Part shown: piece after piece, positions 34,673-44,931 of the stretch
Layout of the letters: the number at the start of each line of letters is the position of its first letter
How positions within the stretch are numbered: position 1 is the stretch's first letter
NCBI GenBank assembly: GCA_942493345.1
Contig: OW818695.1
Span: forward strand, 2,108,001 to 2,172,000
DNA: 64,000 bases
Direction of reading: 5' to 3'
Origin: GWE2-42-39 sp942493345
GTDB taxonomy: Bacteria; Bacteroidota; Bacteroidia; Bacteroidales; Prolixibacteraceae
Made by a program: the position numbers and the translations under genes
The notes under the pieces: generated by a model
Seen by the model: only the letters and a program-made list of their open reading frames with translations
Databases searched by the model: none
What the model was told of the DNA's origin: nothing

Positions 34673-35722
34673 TCAGATAATTAGCATTGCATCGCCATAA
34701 GTTCCGAAGCGGTATTTTTGTTTGATAGCTTCATCGTAAGCTTTCATTACAAAATCGTAACCACCGAAAGCAGCAACCATCATCAGTAAAGTTGAATACG
34801 GAAGATGAAAGTTGGTGATCATTTTATCAGCCACGCTGAAATCATAAGGAGGGAAAATAAATTTATTAGTCCATCCTTCGTATGGTTTCAGATGTCCTTG
34901 TGTCGATACCGAAGTTTCCAGCGTACGCATAACGGTAGTTCCCACGGCACATACACTTTTTCGGTTGTCTTTAGCCCGGTTGACCACTTCGCAGGCTTTA
35001 TCGGTAATCCATATTTGTTCCGAGTCCATTTTGTGTTTGGTCAGGTCTTCAACATCAACGCTGCGAAAGTTGCCAAGTCCAACGTGTAGCGTGATATACG
35101 CATATTCAACGCCAATAATTTCAAGGCGTTTCATCAGTTCCCGGCTGAAATGAAGTCCGGCAGTTGGTGCTGCAACAGCTCCTTCATGTTTGGCAAAAAT
35201 GGTCTGGTAGCGCTCTTTGTCTTCCGGCTGAACGCTTCGGTTGATAAATTTTGGAAGTGGCGTTTCTCCCAGACTGTAAAGTGCTTTTTTAAATTCATCG
35301 TACGGTCCGTCAAAAAGAAAACGAAGGGTCCGGCCGCGCGAGGTTGTGTTGTCGATTACTTCGGCAACCAGCAAATCGTCATCGCCAAAATACAATTTAT
35401 TGCCAATCCGTATTTTACGGGCCGGGTCAACCAATACGTCCCACAGGCGCTGTTCACGGTTCAGTTCGCGAAGCAGAAAAACCTCGATTTCGGCGCCGGT
35501 TTTTTCTTTGTTTCCATTCAGCCGGGCCGGGAAAACCTTGGTATCGTTAAAAACCATTACATCCTTGTCGTTAAAGTAATCTTTAACATCTTTGAAGATC
35601 CGGTGTTCAATAGTTTTTGTTTTACGGTCCAATACCATCAATCTCGATTCGTCGCGGTTTTCAGTCGGGTGAAGGGCGATCAGACCTTCTGGTAGATTGT
35701 ATTTAAATTTCGATAACTTCAT
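34673..35722 (-). CDS. queA: S-adenosylmethionine:tRNA ribosyltransferase-isomerase
   Basis: 349 residues. Transfers and isomerises the ribosyl part of SAM onto 7-aminomethyl-deazaguanine in tRNA to make epoxyqueuosine. Family hallmarks: the N-terminal [19 protein letters not shown], the [16 protein letters not shown] segment, [13 protein letters not shown] in the middle and [19 protein letters not shown] near the end. Full length. Last gene of the minus-strand run from YfhO; 139 bases separate it from truB, so two tRNA-modification genes stand together. Confidence 0.96.
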   Translation of the reverse strand: MKLSKFKYNLPEGLIALHPTENRDESRLMVLDRKTKTIEHRIFKDVKDYFNDKDVMVFNDTKVFPARLNGNKEKTGAEIEVFLLRELNREQRLWDVLVDPARKIRIGNKLYFGDDDLLVAEVIDNTTSRGRTLRFLFDGPYDEFKKALYSLGETPLPKFINRSVQPEDKERYQTIFAKHEGAVAAPTAGLHFSRELMKRLEIIGVEYAYITLHVGLGNFRSVDVEDLTKHKMDSEQIWITDKACEVVNRAKDNRKSVCAVGTTVMRTLETSVSTQGHLKPYEGWTNKFIFPPYDFSVADKMITNFHLPYSTLLMMVAAFGGYDFVMKAYDEAIKQKYRFGTYGDAMLII

Positions 35723-35861
35723 CTGTGTCGTGATTTATTTTTTATTGTCTTCTATTTTTTCTCTATTTTCTGAAACTTGTTTTAAATCTAATTTTGTTTT
35801 TCTACAGAAGGTGGAAAAACCATCAGCATTGAAACATGAACCCCGTTTTACGGGACAATGT

Positions 35862-36575
35862 TCAACTTGTTGCGTTTCCCTTAAAAATTTTTAAGAAATT
35901 TTCCGCTGAAAATGCATTTTCTACTGAAAAATCTCCGATTCGGGTTCGGCGAAGTCCTGTAAGATAGGCTCCACTGTTCAATGCAAGCCCCAAATCACGG
36001 GCAAGGGAGCGGATATAAGTTCCCTTGCTGCACACCACCCTGATTGTAATTTCTTCTGCTGAATATTTCTGTAATTCAAACTCCCGGATATAAATTGACC
36101 GGGCTTTCAGTTCCACTTCTTCTCCTTTTCGGGCATGTTTATAAGCTCGCTTTCCATTGATCTTTATCGCGCTAAATATGGGCGGCACCTGATCTGTGCT
36201 GCCTTTGAATATTTGCAGGGCTTCTAAAACCAGTTCACGGGTAACGTGGCTGGTTGGATATGTTGCATTTTCTTCTGTTTCCAAATCGAATGATGGGGTA
36301 GTGGCTCCCAATTTTAAAGTGGCAACGTATTCTTTTTCTTCTGCCTGAAGCGATTCTATTTTTTTTGTTGCTTTACCAGTGCAAAGAATCATCAGCCCGG
36401 TCGCTTTTGGGTCGAGCGTTCCGGCATGGCCCACTTTCAGTTTCTTAATGCCTAATGCACGGCAAAGGTTGTTGCGTACTTTTTGCACCAGATCAAAAGA
36501 CGTCCACTCCAGTTCTTTGTCAAAAAGAAGTATTTCTCCTTCCGGAAAGTTAAAGTCTTGTATCAACTCCCCCAT
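35862..36575 (-). CDS. truB: tRNA pseudouridine(55) synthase
   Basis: 237 residues. Makes pseudouridine 55 in the T-loop of tRNAs. The catalytic Asp lies in GHAGTLDPKATGLMIL. Further family blocks are ILLFDKELEWTSFDLVQKVR at the start, PPIFSAIKINGKRAYKHAR, and RVVCSKGTYIRSLARDLG. It is shorter than the E. coli enzyme (about 310) because the C-terminal PUA domain is missing or reduced, common in this phylum. 44 bases downstream of uppP, with a possible own -7 element (TATCTTTG, 36634-36641). Confidence 0.95.
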   Translation of the reverse strand: MGELIQDFNFPEGEILLFDKELEWTSFDLVQKVRNNLCRALGIKKLKVGHAGTLDPKATGLMILCTGKATKKIESLQAEEKEYVATLKLGATTPSFDLETEENATYPTSHVTRELVLEALQIFKGSTDQVPPIFSAIKINGKRAYKHARKGEEVELKARSIYIREFELQKYSAEEITIRVVCSKGTYIRSLARDLGLALNSGAYLTGLRRTRIGDFSVENAFSAENFLKIFKGNATS

Positions 36576-36619
36576 GGGAAAATCTTTTAAATAAGAGATT
36601 TACAATTATGGTAGCCTAG

Positions 36620-37408
36620 CTAAAATCCGGCCGCAAAGATAGTAATTAGTCCTACAATTAAACAATAGATGGCAAAATAAATCAATTTGCCCTTTTTTAC
36701 GAGGCTGATCATCCATTTGCAAGCCAAAAGTCCTGATATAAAGGCAGCAATAAAACCTGTCAGTAGCGGAAGAAATCCGATGGCATCGTTCGAATTCATT
36801 TCTCCATTCATCATATCCAGAATATTTGCGCCAATGATGGGGAGTAAAACCATCAGAAAGGAAAAGCGGGCGACATGTTCACGTTTGTTTTTTAACAAAA
36901 GTCCGGTTGCAATGGTTGAGCCGCTGCGTGAAATACCCGGAAGAATAGCAACAGCTTGTGACAACCCGATAATAAAGGCATCGCGGAAACTGATTGATTT
37001 ATCGCCTGTTTTTGCGAAAAATGTAAAAAACAGAATGGTCGCGGTAACCAATAGCATAGCTCCAACAAACAAGAGGTTTGAATCGAACAATGAAGCAATT
37101 TCTTTTTGAAATAAAAGACCAACAATAGCGACAGGAATGCAAGAAAAAAGAATTTTGGTAATGTATTGGGTTTCTTCGTTCCATTGGAATTTGAAAAGTC
37201 CCTGCAACAGGTTCCAAATATCTTTCCAAAAAACAACAATGGTAGAAAACACTGTTGCGCCGTGGACAACGATTGCAAAAAGTAGGTTACTGTGTGCATT
37301 AACACCAAAAAGGTAATTCCCGATTTCGAGGTGGCCACTTGAACTGACAGGCAGGAATTCAGTAAGTCCCTGGATAACACCCAGTATGAAAGCCTGTAAT
37401 GAATTCAT
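36620..37408 (-). CDS. uppP: Undecaprenyl-diphosphatase
   Basis: 262 residues, about eight membrane helices. Dephosphorylates undecaprenyl diphosphate to recycle the lipid carrier of peptidoglycan and surface glycans. Both BacA signatures are present: GLTEFLPVSSSGHLEI (with the catalytic Glu and Ser/His) near the N-terminus and LPGISRSGSTIATG in the middle. 5 bases separate it from the DUF3098 gene, so the two are co-transcribed. Confidence 0.96.
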   Translation of the reverse strand: MNSLQAFILGVIQGLTEFLPVSSSGHLEIGNYLFGVNAHSNLLFAIVVHGATVFSTIVVFWKDIWNLLQGLFKFQWNEETQYITKILFSCIPVAIVGLLFQKEIASLFDSNLLFVGAMLLVTATILFFTFFAKTGDKSISFRDAFIIGLSQAVAILPGISRSGSTIATGLLLKNKREHVARFSFLMVLLPIIGANILDMMNGEMNSNDAIGFLPLLTGFIAAFISGLLACKWMISLVKKGKLIYFAIYCLIVGLITIFAAGF

Positions 37409-37413
37409 TCTGG

Positions 37414-37668
37414 TTAATTATCCGATTTTGGTTTTTTCATGATAGCATAAATCTCGAACAAAAAGCCGAACAAAACGACCATCGGAGCAAAAGTAATTCG
37501 TCTGAAACTAAAAATTTCAGGATTGAAAACATTCGGATCTTTGCTTTTGCCTCCAACCATCAGGATAAAACCCAAAATGATGATTGCAAAACCAATAACC
37601 AGCAACTTGTAATTTTCTTTGGCAAGAGCAAAACCTTGTTTTATTTCTTCTTGTTCTTTCTTAACCAT
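37414..37668 (-). CDS. DUF3098-type small membrane protein
   Basis: 84 residues, two membrane helices (KLLVIGFAIIILGFILMVGG and FAPMVVLFGFLFEIYAIM) joined by a polar loop containing DPNVFNPEIFSFRR, the conserved core of DUF3098 as I remember it. Function unknown. The gene is regularly found between ftsX and uppP in Bacteroidota, as here, which hints at a role in the envelope or division. Confidence 0.85.
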   Translation of the reverse strand: MVKKEQEEIKQGFALAKENYKLLVIGFAIIILGFILMVGGKSKDPNVFNPEIFSFRRITFAPMVVLFGFLFEIYAIMKKPKSDN

Positions 37669-37736
37669 AATTCAAAAATTTTTCGATAAAGGTAATTAAT
37701 TTCTGTATAACAGGATTCCGGTTTGTTCAAGTTGGA

Positions 37737-38615
37737 TTAATAAAACAACTCGTCGAAACGAAGGCGTAGAAACTTGTTGACTGCGAAACATGTTGATAGC
37801 CAAGAGATCAGAACGCCCATTGCCAATACAATAAGAAAAACGATGCCGAGCGTTTCGTATCCTGAAACTTTAAAAATGTCGGCAAATTCGTCTTTATAGC
37901 TTATAAAAAGAATCGCGATCAAGGCGTTCGAGGCAAATGATCCGGCAATTCCGGCAATAATACTTCGCCGGATAAACGGTTTGCGGATAAACCCACGGGT
38001 GGCGCCCACCAATTGCATGGTGTTAATAATAAAACGCTGTGAATACACCGACATGCGGATCGTGTTGTTGATGATCGTGGTGAAAATGAACAATAGCAAA
38101 ACGGAGAAAAGAGCCAGAAACAGGCCAAGTTTGCTGACATTTTCATTGATCAGGTTGACTAGGTCGCGCTGATAATACACTTCTTTAACCTGGGGATATT
38201 GCAAAAAATCTTTTTCCAGAATGGCAATACTGTCGGGACGGGTATATTCGGCATACAATTTTACATCGATGGACGAAAGCAACGGGTTGAAACCCAGAAA
38301 ACCCTGAAAGTCTTCGCCCAAATCTTCCTGAAGTTGTTTCGCTGCGGTTTCTTTGTCGATAAACCGAGTCGATTTTACCGGGTCGTAGGCATCCAGTATT
38401 TTTTGCAGCCGCATGATATCAACTTCTTTTACATCGTCGTTAAGCACCAGTGTAAAACCAATGTTTTCGCGAACGTAATCCGAAAGTTTATCGGCATTCA
38501 GCATTAGTAAAGAGAATATACCAATCAGGAACAGTACCAGCGAAATACTTACCGTTGCACTGAAATACGACCGGAATACCCGGCGTTTAAGATTTAGCGA
38601 TTTCCGTTTCTTCAT
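37737..38615 (-). CDS. ftsX: Cell division protein FtsX
   Basis: 292 residues, the single-domain division FtsX rather than the MacB-like permeases of the array. One N-terminal helix (ATVSISLVLFLIGIFSLLML), a periplasmic domain (residues about 50-165) and three C-terminal helices with GATRGFIRKPFIRRSIIAG before the penultimate one. With FtsE it couples cytokinesis to peptidoglycan hydrolase activation. FtsE is not adjacent, which is normal in this phylum. Its 5' end overlaps the 3' end of the YfhO-like gene by 29 bases. Confidence 0.93.
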   Translation of the reverse strand: MKKRKSLNLKRRVFRSYFSATVSISLVLFLIGIFSLLMLNADKLSDYVRENIGFTLVLNDDVKEVDIMRLQKILDAYDPVKSTRFIDKETAAKQLQEDLGEDFQGFLGFNPLLSSIDVKLYAEYTRPDSIAILEKDFLQYPQVKEVYYQRDLVNLINENVSKLGLFLALFSVLLLFIFTTIINNTIRMSVYSQRFIINTMQLVGATRGFIRKPFIRRSIIAGIAGSFASNALIAILFISYKDEFADIFKVSGYETLGIVFLIVLAMGVLISWLSTCFAVNKFLRLRFDELFY

Positions 38616-41079
38616 CTTTCTGTTTTTTTATTCTGAAAAACAAAAAAGCGGCAATGGCAAGCAATAGCAGAACCGAGCTGGCCATCGAAATTTTGTTTCC
38701 AACAAAGTACGACTGGGGCTCGAAACGGAATTCAATTTCATGTTTTCCGCCGGGTAGCAACATGGCCCGCAGCACGTAATTCACCTGAAAGTGCTGCGTT
38801 TCTTTCCCATCGACAAAGGCTTTCCATCCTTTCGGATAATAAATTTCAGAGAAAACAGCCATTTGTTCGCCAGTCAGGGTGGCTTCGTATTTCAGATAGT
38901 TGGGCTGATATTTGGTAAGTTTTATCGACGACCCGTCCGGATTAAATGTTTTTCCTTCGACCAAAGAGCTGAAATTTTTATTGACAATAGCCTCTTTCTC
39001 CGGATTAAACTGACCTAGCATCTTGATTTCCTGATCGGCATTATCGACCATTTTTACCGATGAAACCAGCCATGCATTGCCCAATGCTGCAGGATTCGTG
39101 ATTGGCGATTTTTCAGGATCATAAATAATGTAACGGGTATTCAGCATCTTGATTACCGGCAATGTTCCTATTAACGAATCAATCGTTTCCGGCGATTGGA
39201 ACCCGGCAATCAATCGTTGCATTTCAGGTTGAATCTGGTATTGGAACAACTCGTTGTAACGTTTCATTTTGGCGCCGTGGTACCCGCCAAGCGATTTGTG
39301 GAAGTACGAAGTACGCGAATCGGCAAAAGGGTTCCGCAGGTTCAGTACCCGGAAATACAAATCCTTATCTTTCTCAATTTCAAGGTCGACCGTTGTTTTT
39401 CTAAACGGTTCGGCTACTTCTTTTTTCGAGGTAAAATTATCGTTGTTGAAATATTTTTTATTCACCGGCCACATGTCGACGATAATCAAGGCAACCCAGA
39501 GGGCGATGGCATATTGGGCTTTCAGTTTATTTTTCCAGAAAGCCCAAAGCCCGGCTGCGGCAAGCAGTACAAAAAACAATGAACGGAAAGCGTCGATACG
39601 CAAAACAGTACGACGGTCGTCCTGCAGTGCATCGACCAGCTGTTTGGGCCAACCCATTTGGATATATTGAGCATCGGTTGCTCCGGTGAAATTTCCGGCC
39701 AACCCGGGCAAAACAACAAAAATAAATGCCAACCCGCCGGTTATTCCCGTGGCATATTTCAGGTTTTTCATGAATTCAGCATCCGATAATTTCCGAAGAT
39801 AAATTTCGCGGACGGCCAGCACACCCAGCAGAGCCATTGCAAACTGCTGGATGACGATGATATTTTTTACATCGCGGAACTTATTGTAGCCCGGGAAATA
39901 ATCGAGCATCAGGTTGCTAAGCAGCGAAAAGTTTTTGCCCAGCGAAAGCAGGAACGAGACTGCAACAACCGCTACCAGCCACCATTTATCTTTTCCTTTT
40001 ACGATAAACAAACTAAGTACAAACAGGAAGCAGAGTACCGCGCCAAAATAAAATGGCGCTCCCGAAATTGGCTGGCTACCCCAGTATAGCGGTGCATTTT
40101 TCGAAAATTCTTCCGCCATTTTTTTACCCTGTAATTTTTCCAATTCTTTATAGAAATTGGAATTCTCTCCCAGGGGTTCAGACATGCCACCTCCTTTAAA
40201 ACGAGGAATAAAAGCCGTCATTGCTTCGCCAAAATCGTAACTGTAATCGAGAATATAATCTTTATCAAGTCCACTGGTTTTATTTTCCTTGTTCAGTGTC
40301 AGTTCCGATTTGCTCCGCATCGAATATTTTCCATATTCATATGTGGTGTACAAGCGCGAAAAATTGGTTCCAACGGCCAGAATGACAGCCACAGCCAACA
40401 TTAGCGAAGTCTTCACGAACGAAGGCAAGGTCTTTTCCCTGATGGCAAAAACCAGGTAGGTGGTACCCAGAATCAGCATCAGAATAGCAGCGTAATACGT
40501 CATTTGAAGGTGGTTGGCGCTCAACATGCAGGCGAGCGAAATAGCGGCGATGAGGCTTCCTCCGATCCTGTTTTTTTTGTAGGCCATCAATGTCCCGGCA
40601 ACCATCAGCGAGAGATAGGCGAGTGTGTGAGCTTTGGTCATGTGGCCGGTGACCATCACCACAAAAGTGAAGGTCATGAAACCGTATGCCAGACTGGCCG
40701 CAAAAGCAACCCACAAGCTAATGTCGAGACTCAGGCAGAGGATGAAAAAGAACAGAAAGCTCAATGTCAGAATTATAACAGGAGGCGAAACGGGAACGAT
40801 TGCATTTTGCATTTTGGCCGGAAGTTCGCCCGGATACAAGGTCGATGTCAGGTAAGCAGGCATCCCGCTGAACATGTTATTTGACCATAGCGCTTCTTGC
40901 CCGGTAGCTTTGCGGTAATCTGTAATTTCCTTGGCCATTCCCTTGAATTGGGCGCCATCGGAACTTTGTACCTTTTTACCTTCTAATACAGGAGAAAAAT
41001 AACTGATGCTGATAAGCAGAAAAAGCAGGAGGGCTACCATAAAAGGCCATATTCTTTTCAATAGGGCTTTTGTATCCAT
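38587..41079 (-). CDS. YfhO-family large membrane protein
   Basis: 830 residues. About a dozen N-terminal membrane helices (to residue ~560) are followed by a long extracytoplasmic domain and one last helix (MASSVLLLLAIAAFLFF) with a basic tail. The pattern (FSPVLEGKKVQSSDGAQFKG after helix 1, NMFSGMPAY, then a C-terminal YPKGWKAFVDGKE segment) is that of YfhO-family proteins, which belong to the GT-C-like superfamily and in Firmicutes take part in glycosylation of lipoteichoic acid. The role in Bacteroidota is unclear; a glycosyl transfer step using a lipid-linked sugar is plausible. It heads the run into ftsX, DUF3098, uppP, truB and queA. Confidence 0.87.
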   Translation of the reverse strand: MDTKALLKRIWPFMVALLLFLLISISYFSPVLEGKKVQSSDGAQFKGMAKEITDYRKATGQEALWSNNMFSGMPAYLTSTLYPGELPAKMQNAIVPVSPPVIILTLSFLFFFILCLSLDISLWVAFAASLAYGFMTFTFVVMVTGHMTKAHTLAYLSLMVAGTLMAYKKNRIGGSLIAAISLACMLSANHLQMTYYAAILMLILGTTYLVFAIREKTLPSFVKTSLMLAVAVILAVGTNFSRLYTTYEYGKYSMRSKSELTLNKENKTSGLDKDYILDYSYDFGEAMTAFIPRFKGGGMSEPLGENSNFYKELEKLQGKKMAEEFSKNAPLYWGSQPISGAPFYFGAVLCFLFVLSLFIVKGKDKWWLVAVVAVSFLLSLGKNFSLLSNLMLDYFPGYNKFRDVKNIIVIQQFAMALLGVLAVREIYLRKLSDAEFMKNLKYATGITGGLAFIFVVLPGLAGNFTGATDAQYIQMGWPKQLVDALQDDRRTVLRIDAFRSLFFVLLAAAGLWAFWKNKLKAQYAIALWVALIIVDMWPVNKKYFNNDNFTSKKEVAEPFRKTTVDLEIEKDKDLYFRVLNLRNPFADSRTSYFHKSLGGYHGAKMKRYNELFQYQIQPEMQRLIAGFQSPETIDSLIGTLPVIKMLNTRYIIYDPEKSPITNPAALGNAWLVSSVKMVDNADQEIKMLGQFNPEKEAIVNKNFSSLVEGKTFNPDGSSIKLTKYQPNYLKYEATLTGEQMAVFSEIYYPKGWKAFVDGKETQHFQVNYVLRAMLLPGGKHEIEFRFEPQSYFVGNKISMASSVLLLLAIAAFLFFRIKKQKDEETEIAKS

Positions 41080-41122
41080 AATTGTGTTGCACTAAATGAT
41101 AAATTCGTAATTTCGTCGTTAG

Positions 41123-41130
41123 CAAAAATA
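41123..41130 (-). promoter_or_regulatory. Candidate -7 element for the YfhO-ftsX run
   Basis: TATTTTTG on the minus strand fits TAnnTTTG, 44 bases before the YfhO start; no convincing -33 TTTG. Confidence 0.3.
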
Positions 41131-41159
41131 AACCTTTTTAAATCAATTGCTAAATATTC

Positions 41160-42647
41160 ATGGGCGTTATTAAAGAGCAAACCATTAAAGGATCGATCTA
41201 CTCGTATTTAGGTGTTCTCGTTGGGTTTGTCAGTACAATATTGATTATGCCGAAATTGATGTCGCCCGACGAAATAGGGCTAGTCAATATTTTAGTCGCA
41301 ATTTCGGCTCTTTATGCGCAGTTCTCCAGCCTGGGGTTCAATAATGTTACCAATCGTCTTTTCCCGTATTTCAGGAACGAAAAAAACGGGCACAACGGGT
41401 TTGTGTTCATCACGGTTGCAGTCGGGATGCTGGGTTTTATCCTTTCGCTGATCTCTTTTTTTCTTCTGAAACCGCTTATTATTCGCCAGAATATCGAAGA
41501 TTCGCCGTTGCTGGTTGAGTACATCCTTTTCCTATTGCCGCTGATATTTTTCCGCATGTTCTTCCTGTTGCTCGACAATTACAACAAAGTGTTGTACGAT
41601 GCAACGACCGGCACATTCCTGTCCGACCTTTTTTACCGGATTGGAAACTTATTTTTACTGGGCGCTTATTTCCTGAAGTGGATCGATTTTTCGGATTACG
41701 TGGCCGGATATGTTTTCTTTCTCAGTTTCCCGGCGGTTTATCTGGCGGTTCTTTTACTGGTCCGTAAACAATTCAGCCTGAAACCACAGCTAACATTTGT
41801 TAGTCCGAAACTTCGAAACGAAATGATTAGTCTTTCGGTTTACGGGATCATTGGCGGATTGAGCGGCGTGGCGGTGATGAGCATCGACAAAATACTGGTC
41901 AACCAGTTTTTCGACCTCGCGTACACCGGAATTTATTCGGTTAGTTATTTTTTCGGAACCATTATTTTAATTCCCAACCGGGCCCTTTCAAAAATTTCGT
42001 CAACATTTATTGCCGAAGCCTGGAAAAGCAACGACCTTGCTGCCATCAACAATATTTATTACAAAAGCAGTATCAACCAGTTTGTGTTGGGAATGCTGCT
42101 CACCATCGGCATTGTGGTAAACATGCACAACATTTTTCAGATTCTTCCGCCCGAATATGAACAGGGCAAATGGGTGATGGTATTTATTTCGGTGGCCAAC
42201 CTGATTACAGTTTCAACCGGGGTGAGCATTATGATTTTAGCGACATCGAAAAAATACAAAGTGCATACTTATATTATGGCCAGCCTGATTGTACTGACGG
42301 TTATTACCAACTTGATCTGCATCCCGATTTGGGGGATCACCGGGGCAGCCATCGCTTCCATGATTTCCATTTTGCTAAACTCGTTTTTGCGGGTTGGTTA
42401 CATGTATTTCCGCATGGGGCTTTTTCCTTATCGCCGGAAACATCTGGTATTTCTGGCCATTTCTGTGATCAGTTTGCTGGCCGGGTTTATTATTCCTGAA
42501 ATGAAAAACTACATCGTCGACATACTGATTCGCAGTTCGGTTGTGTCTTTGGTTTTTGTTGCCGGAATTTATTTTTTCCGTATTTCTGAAGAAATAAATG
42601 CGATGATCGACAAAATGCTCGAAATAGTTAGGATGAAACGCCGATAA
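41160..42647 (+). CDS. Polysaccharide flippase (Wzx/MATE-like)
   Basis: 495 residues with about 14 membrane segments. The N-terminus (GVIKEQTIKGSIYSYLGVLVGFVSTIL) and the central segment GLSGVAVMSIDKILVNQFF are typical of the polysaccharide biosynthesis protein/Wzx family, which moves lipid-linked oligosaccharides across the inner membrane. It diverges from YfhO and is convergent with a pyruvyl transferase gene 11 bases away. It probably serves the same surface glycan as the three genes at 42.7-45.9 kb. Confidence 0.87.
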   Translation: MGVIKEQTIKGSIYSYLGVLVGFVSTILIMPKLMSPDEIGLVNILVAISALYAQFSSLGFNNVTNRLFPYFRNEKNGHNGFVFITVAVGMLGFILSLISFFLLKPLIIRQNIEDSPLLVEYILFLLPLIFFRMFFLLLDNYNKVLYDATTGTFLSDLFYRIGNLFLLGAYFLKWIDFSDYVAGYVFFLSFPAVYLAVLLLVRKQFSLKPQLTFVSPKLRNEMISLSVYGIIGGLSGVAVMSIDKILVNQFFDLAYTGIYSVSYFFGTIILIPNRALSKISSTFIAEAWKSNDLAAINNIYYKSSINQFVLGMLLTIGIVVNMHNIFQILPPEYEQGKWVMVFISVANLITVSTGVSIMILATSKKYKVHTYIMASLIVLTVITNLICIPIWGITGAAIASMISILLNSFLRVGYMYFRMGLFPYRRKHLVFLAISVISLLAGFIIPEMKNYIVDILIRSSVVSLVFVAGIYFFRISEEINAMIDKMLEIVRMKRR

Positions 42648-42658
42648 TCAATACCTTT

Positions 42659-43720
42659 TTATGCCATCGATTCTTTCAGAAAAGCGGTCGATTGATTGAT
42701 AAAAGGTTTTAATCTTTCATCAACTTTTTTATAATCAATTTTTTCAGACAAAATGAAATCTTTGCTATTATCTGTTATCAATCTCGTTGATAAGTCTGTA
42801 ATCTGAAGAATTTCTTCTGTCCTTGAATCAGTCCCGGTTTCGTGATGAGGAAACGGGATAACCCGGAAATCCTTGTGTAATTTGATGGACAGCGCGATGC
42901 CATGAAATGAATTGGTTAAAACAAGCGATGCAGATGATAAAAATCCGAGCCACTTTTGCGGTGAAACATTCAATACATTTACATCGGCTTCTTTTATATA
43001 GAACTGGCTGATATTAATTATTTTTCCCGAAGTGCAAGATTTCACCTGATTGATAATTCGTCCAATATTATTGTACCGTGAAACACAGTATACAACAATA
43101 TTTCCTTGAAGTTTTTTCTTCGGAAGTCGGGTAATCGAAGCGTAATCGTTCCAAACAAATGTCGGGTCCAGTACCTGCACAAATGGTTTTTCGGTAAAAT
43201 CGTTTAACTGGTTGGCCGTGTGCTGTTCCCGAACGGATAGATGGTCGAAATTAGCTAGAAGCCGGGCAATGTCGCTACCTTGTGCAATATCAACCGTTGA
43301 CGGGCCCATGCTCGCGGCATACGCAATTTTTATTTTTCCCTGCGGAACAAAATCGAGGTAATAAGCCGGATTTATTTCTCCCATAATTTTGTGGTTCCAA
43401 ATCTGGTCGCTTCCCGAAATATAATAATCGGCAGGAGGAAGTTTTTGTGCCAGCTCGCCCGGGCTTGAATATTTTTTGCCGGTCAAATTCAAATGGGCCT
43501 TGCGGAACAAATGAAAGTTGATTTTATTAATCATCCGCTTCATGACATGATATGGTTTCCGGATAATAATGAAACTTCTTTTCATAAATCGCGGGCAATA
43601 ATTGATGGTTTCTGTCCCGATGCCAAAACTTTCAATAATCTTTACCAAGGCATAGTTTTGTATGACTGCCCCAAAGTTTATAGCATAACTAAACGTGATG
43701 ATGTATGCTTTTTTCTTCAT
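42659..43720 (-). CDS. Polysaccharide pyruvyl transferase family protein
   Basis: 353 residues. The opening KKAYIITFSYAINFGAVIQNYAL and the central ADYYISGSDQIWNHKI and ILDPTFVW-like segments are those of the CsaB/PssM-type pyruvyl transferase family, which puts ketal pyruvate on surface sugars using phosphoenolpyruvate. The TNSFHGIALSI motif is conserved near the C-terminus. Its start overlaps the end of the FrhB-like gene by 4 bases, so both are translated together. Confidence 0.88.
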   Translation of the reverse strand: MKKKAYIITFSYAINFGAVIQNYALVKIIESFGIGTETINYCPRFMKRSFIIIRKPYHVMKRMINKINFHLFRKAHLNLTGKKYSSPGELAQKLPPADYYISGSDQIWNHKIMGEINPAYYLDFVPQGKIKIAYAASMGPSTVDIAQGSDIARLLANFDHLSVREQHTANQLNDFTEKPFVQVLDPTFVWNDYASITRLPKKKLQGNIVVYCVSRYNNIGRIINQVKSCTSGKIINISQFYIKEADVNVLNVSPQKWLGFLSSASLVLTNSFHGIALSIKLHKDFRVIPFPHHETGTDSRTEEILQITDLSTRLITDNSKDFILSEKIDYKKVDERLKPFINQSTAFLKESMA

Positions 43721-44931
43721 TTTCTGTTTTTAACGAAAAATCTTCGTAGCAAAAAATAATATTCGCCGTTAACTAATTTCTTTATCCAGCGCATCGGTGG
43801 TTTTGTGAACTTCAGATATTTTGTTTCAACAAAACGATACCCATGTGATTCGTAGTCTTTCCAAAATTTGTCGCTCAATCGTTTATCTAGGACTCCACCG
43901 TTTACCCTGAACTTTTTTGCGGCAATTTCTTCGATGGCAATTTCCGCACAATCCAGATTTGTCTTTATCGAGTCAAATAAATATTGTCCTTTGTTCGAAT
44001 TCAGAAGTAAAATACTTACTCCCATTTTGTTGTAATTTTTCTCAGGCACTTCCCAATAATCGCCCATCGAAATATCCGCTTTCCGGGGCAATTGGCAGAA
44101 TTTGCATGTATAGCAGGAGGGCCTCAGAAACAAATCCAAACTGAATCCCTTTCCAAACGGATCGTTGATGTGCCTCTTTTTATACACTTTCCCATTTTCA
44201 AAAATGGCTTTATACAAAGGCTTCTCCCAGGCAATTTCTTTATCCCTGAAAAAAAACTGCTGTACGGTCGACTTGAATCTCTTTTCAAGCGAGTTGATGT
44301 AATTTCTGAATATTTTTTCCGAGTTTACCCCGTGGCAAATAAGCTCGCAGGTAAAAAGTTTTTCATCCGGAATATGATTCAGACGGATGAATTTATTGAA
44401 ACCTGCAACCTGGCATGGAGTACCTGAAAAAAGTACCGTTTCTCCTTTTTTCAAGAGTTCTTTAACGGCTAAATAAGTACCGTTGATATGGCTTTGCAAA
44501 TATTTTGATCCCCGGATGGCATCCAATTCACTGGTTGATGTGATTTGAATATGATTGATTTGCAGGTCCTTGTTAAAGGCAGCGCCAAACACATGTCCGT
44601 TATTATTTAATATCCACTTCGACAATTCTCCGAACGCTCCTCCCGAAGAGCTTTTTACAAGCGCTTCCTGATTTTTTGAGCTGCCGCAAAAGCAACGGGT
44701 TGAATATTCCGGTTCTGTTTTTTCTTCAACATGCAATACAGGGCAAACGTTCAGGCACTTTCCACATTCGGTGCATCGATCGTCATCCACAGCCGGACGG
44801 ATGAACCCATTGTTGTCGGTCACGCTGGTAATCGCAATTTCCGGGCATGTGTCGACACAAACACTGCACCCCGTGCATTCGTCCCGGCTGACGATACGTT
44901 CTACATTATCTTTCTTCAAAAGTTTATTCAA
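43717..44931 (-). CDS. FrhB-like iron-sulfur flavoprotein (coenzyme F420 hydrogenase beta-subunit family)
   Basis: 404 residues. Two [4Fe-4S] ferredoxin clusters stand at the N-terminus (CTGCSVCVDTCPE and CTECGKCLNVCPV), followed by FrhB N- and C-terminal domains (SSGGAFGELSKWILN, LFSGTPCQVAGF, PSCYTCKFCQLPRKADISMGDYW). Bacteroidota make no F420; in their glycan clusters such proteins repeatedly sit next to pyruvyl transferases, as here, and are presumed to carry out a redox or sugar modification step. The reaction is unknown. Its start overlaps the glycosyltransferase gene by 8 bases. Confidence 0.88.
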   Translation of the reverse strand: MNKLLKKDNVERIVSRDECTGCSVCVDTCPEIAITSVTDNNGFIRPAVDDDRCTECGKCLNVCPVLHVEEKTEPEYSTRCFCGSSKNQEALVKSSSGGAFGELSKWILNNNGHVFGAAFNKDLQINHIQITSTSELDAIRGSKYLQSHINGTYLAVKELLKKGETVLFSGTPCQVAGFNKFIRLNHIPDEKLFTCELICHGVNSEKIFRNYINSLEKRFKSTVQQFFFRDKEIAWEKPLYKAIFENGKVYKKRHINDPFGKGFSLDLFLRPSCYTCKFCQLPRKADISMGDYWEVPEKNYNKMGVSILLLNSNKGQYLFDSIKTNLDCAEIAIEEIAAKKFRVNGGVLDKRLSDKFWKDYESHGYRFVETKYLKFTKPPMRWIKKLVNGEYYFLLRRFFVKNRK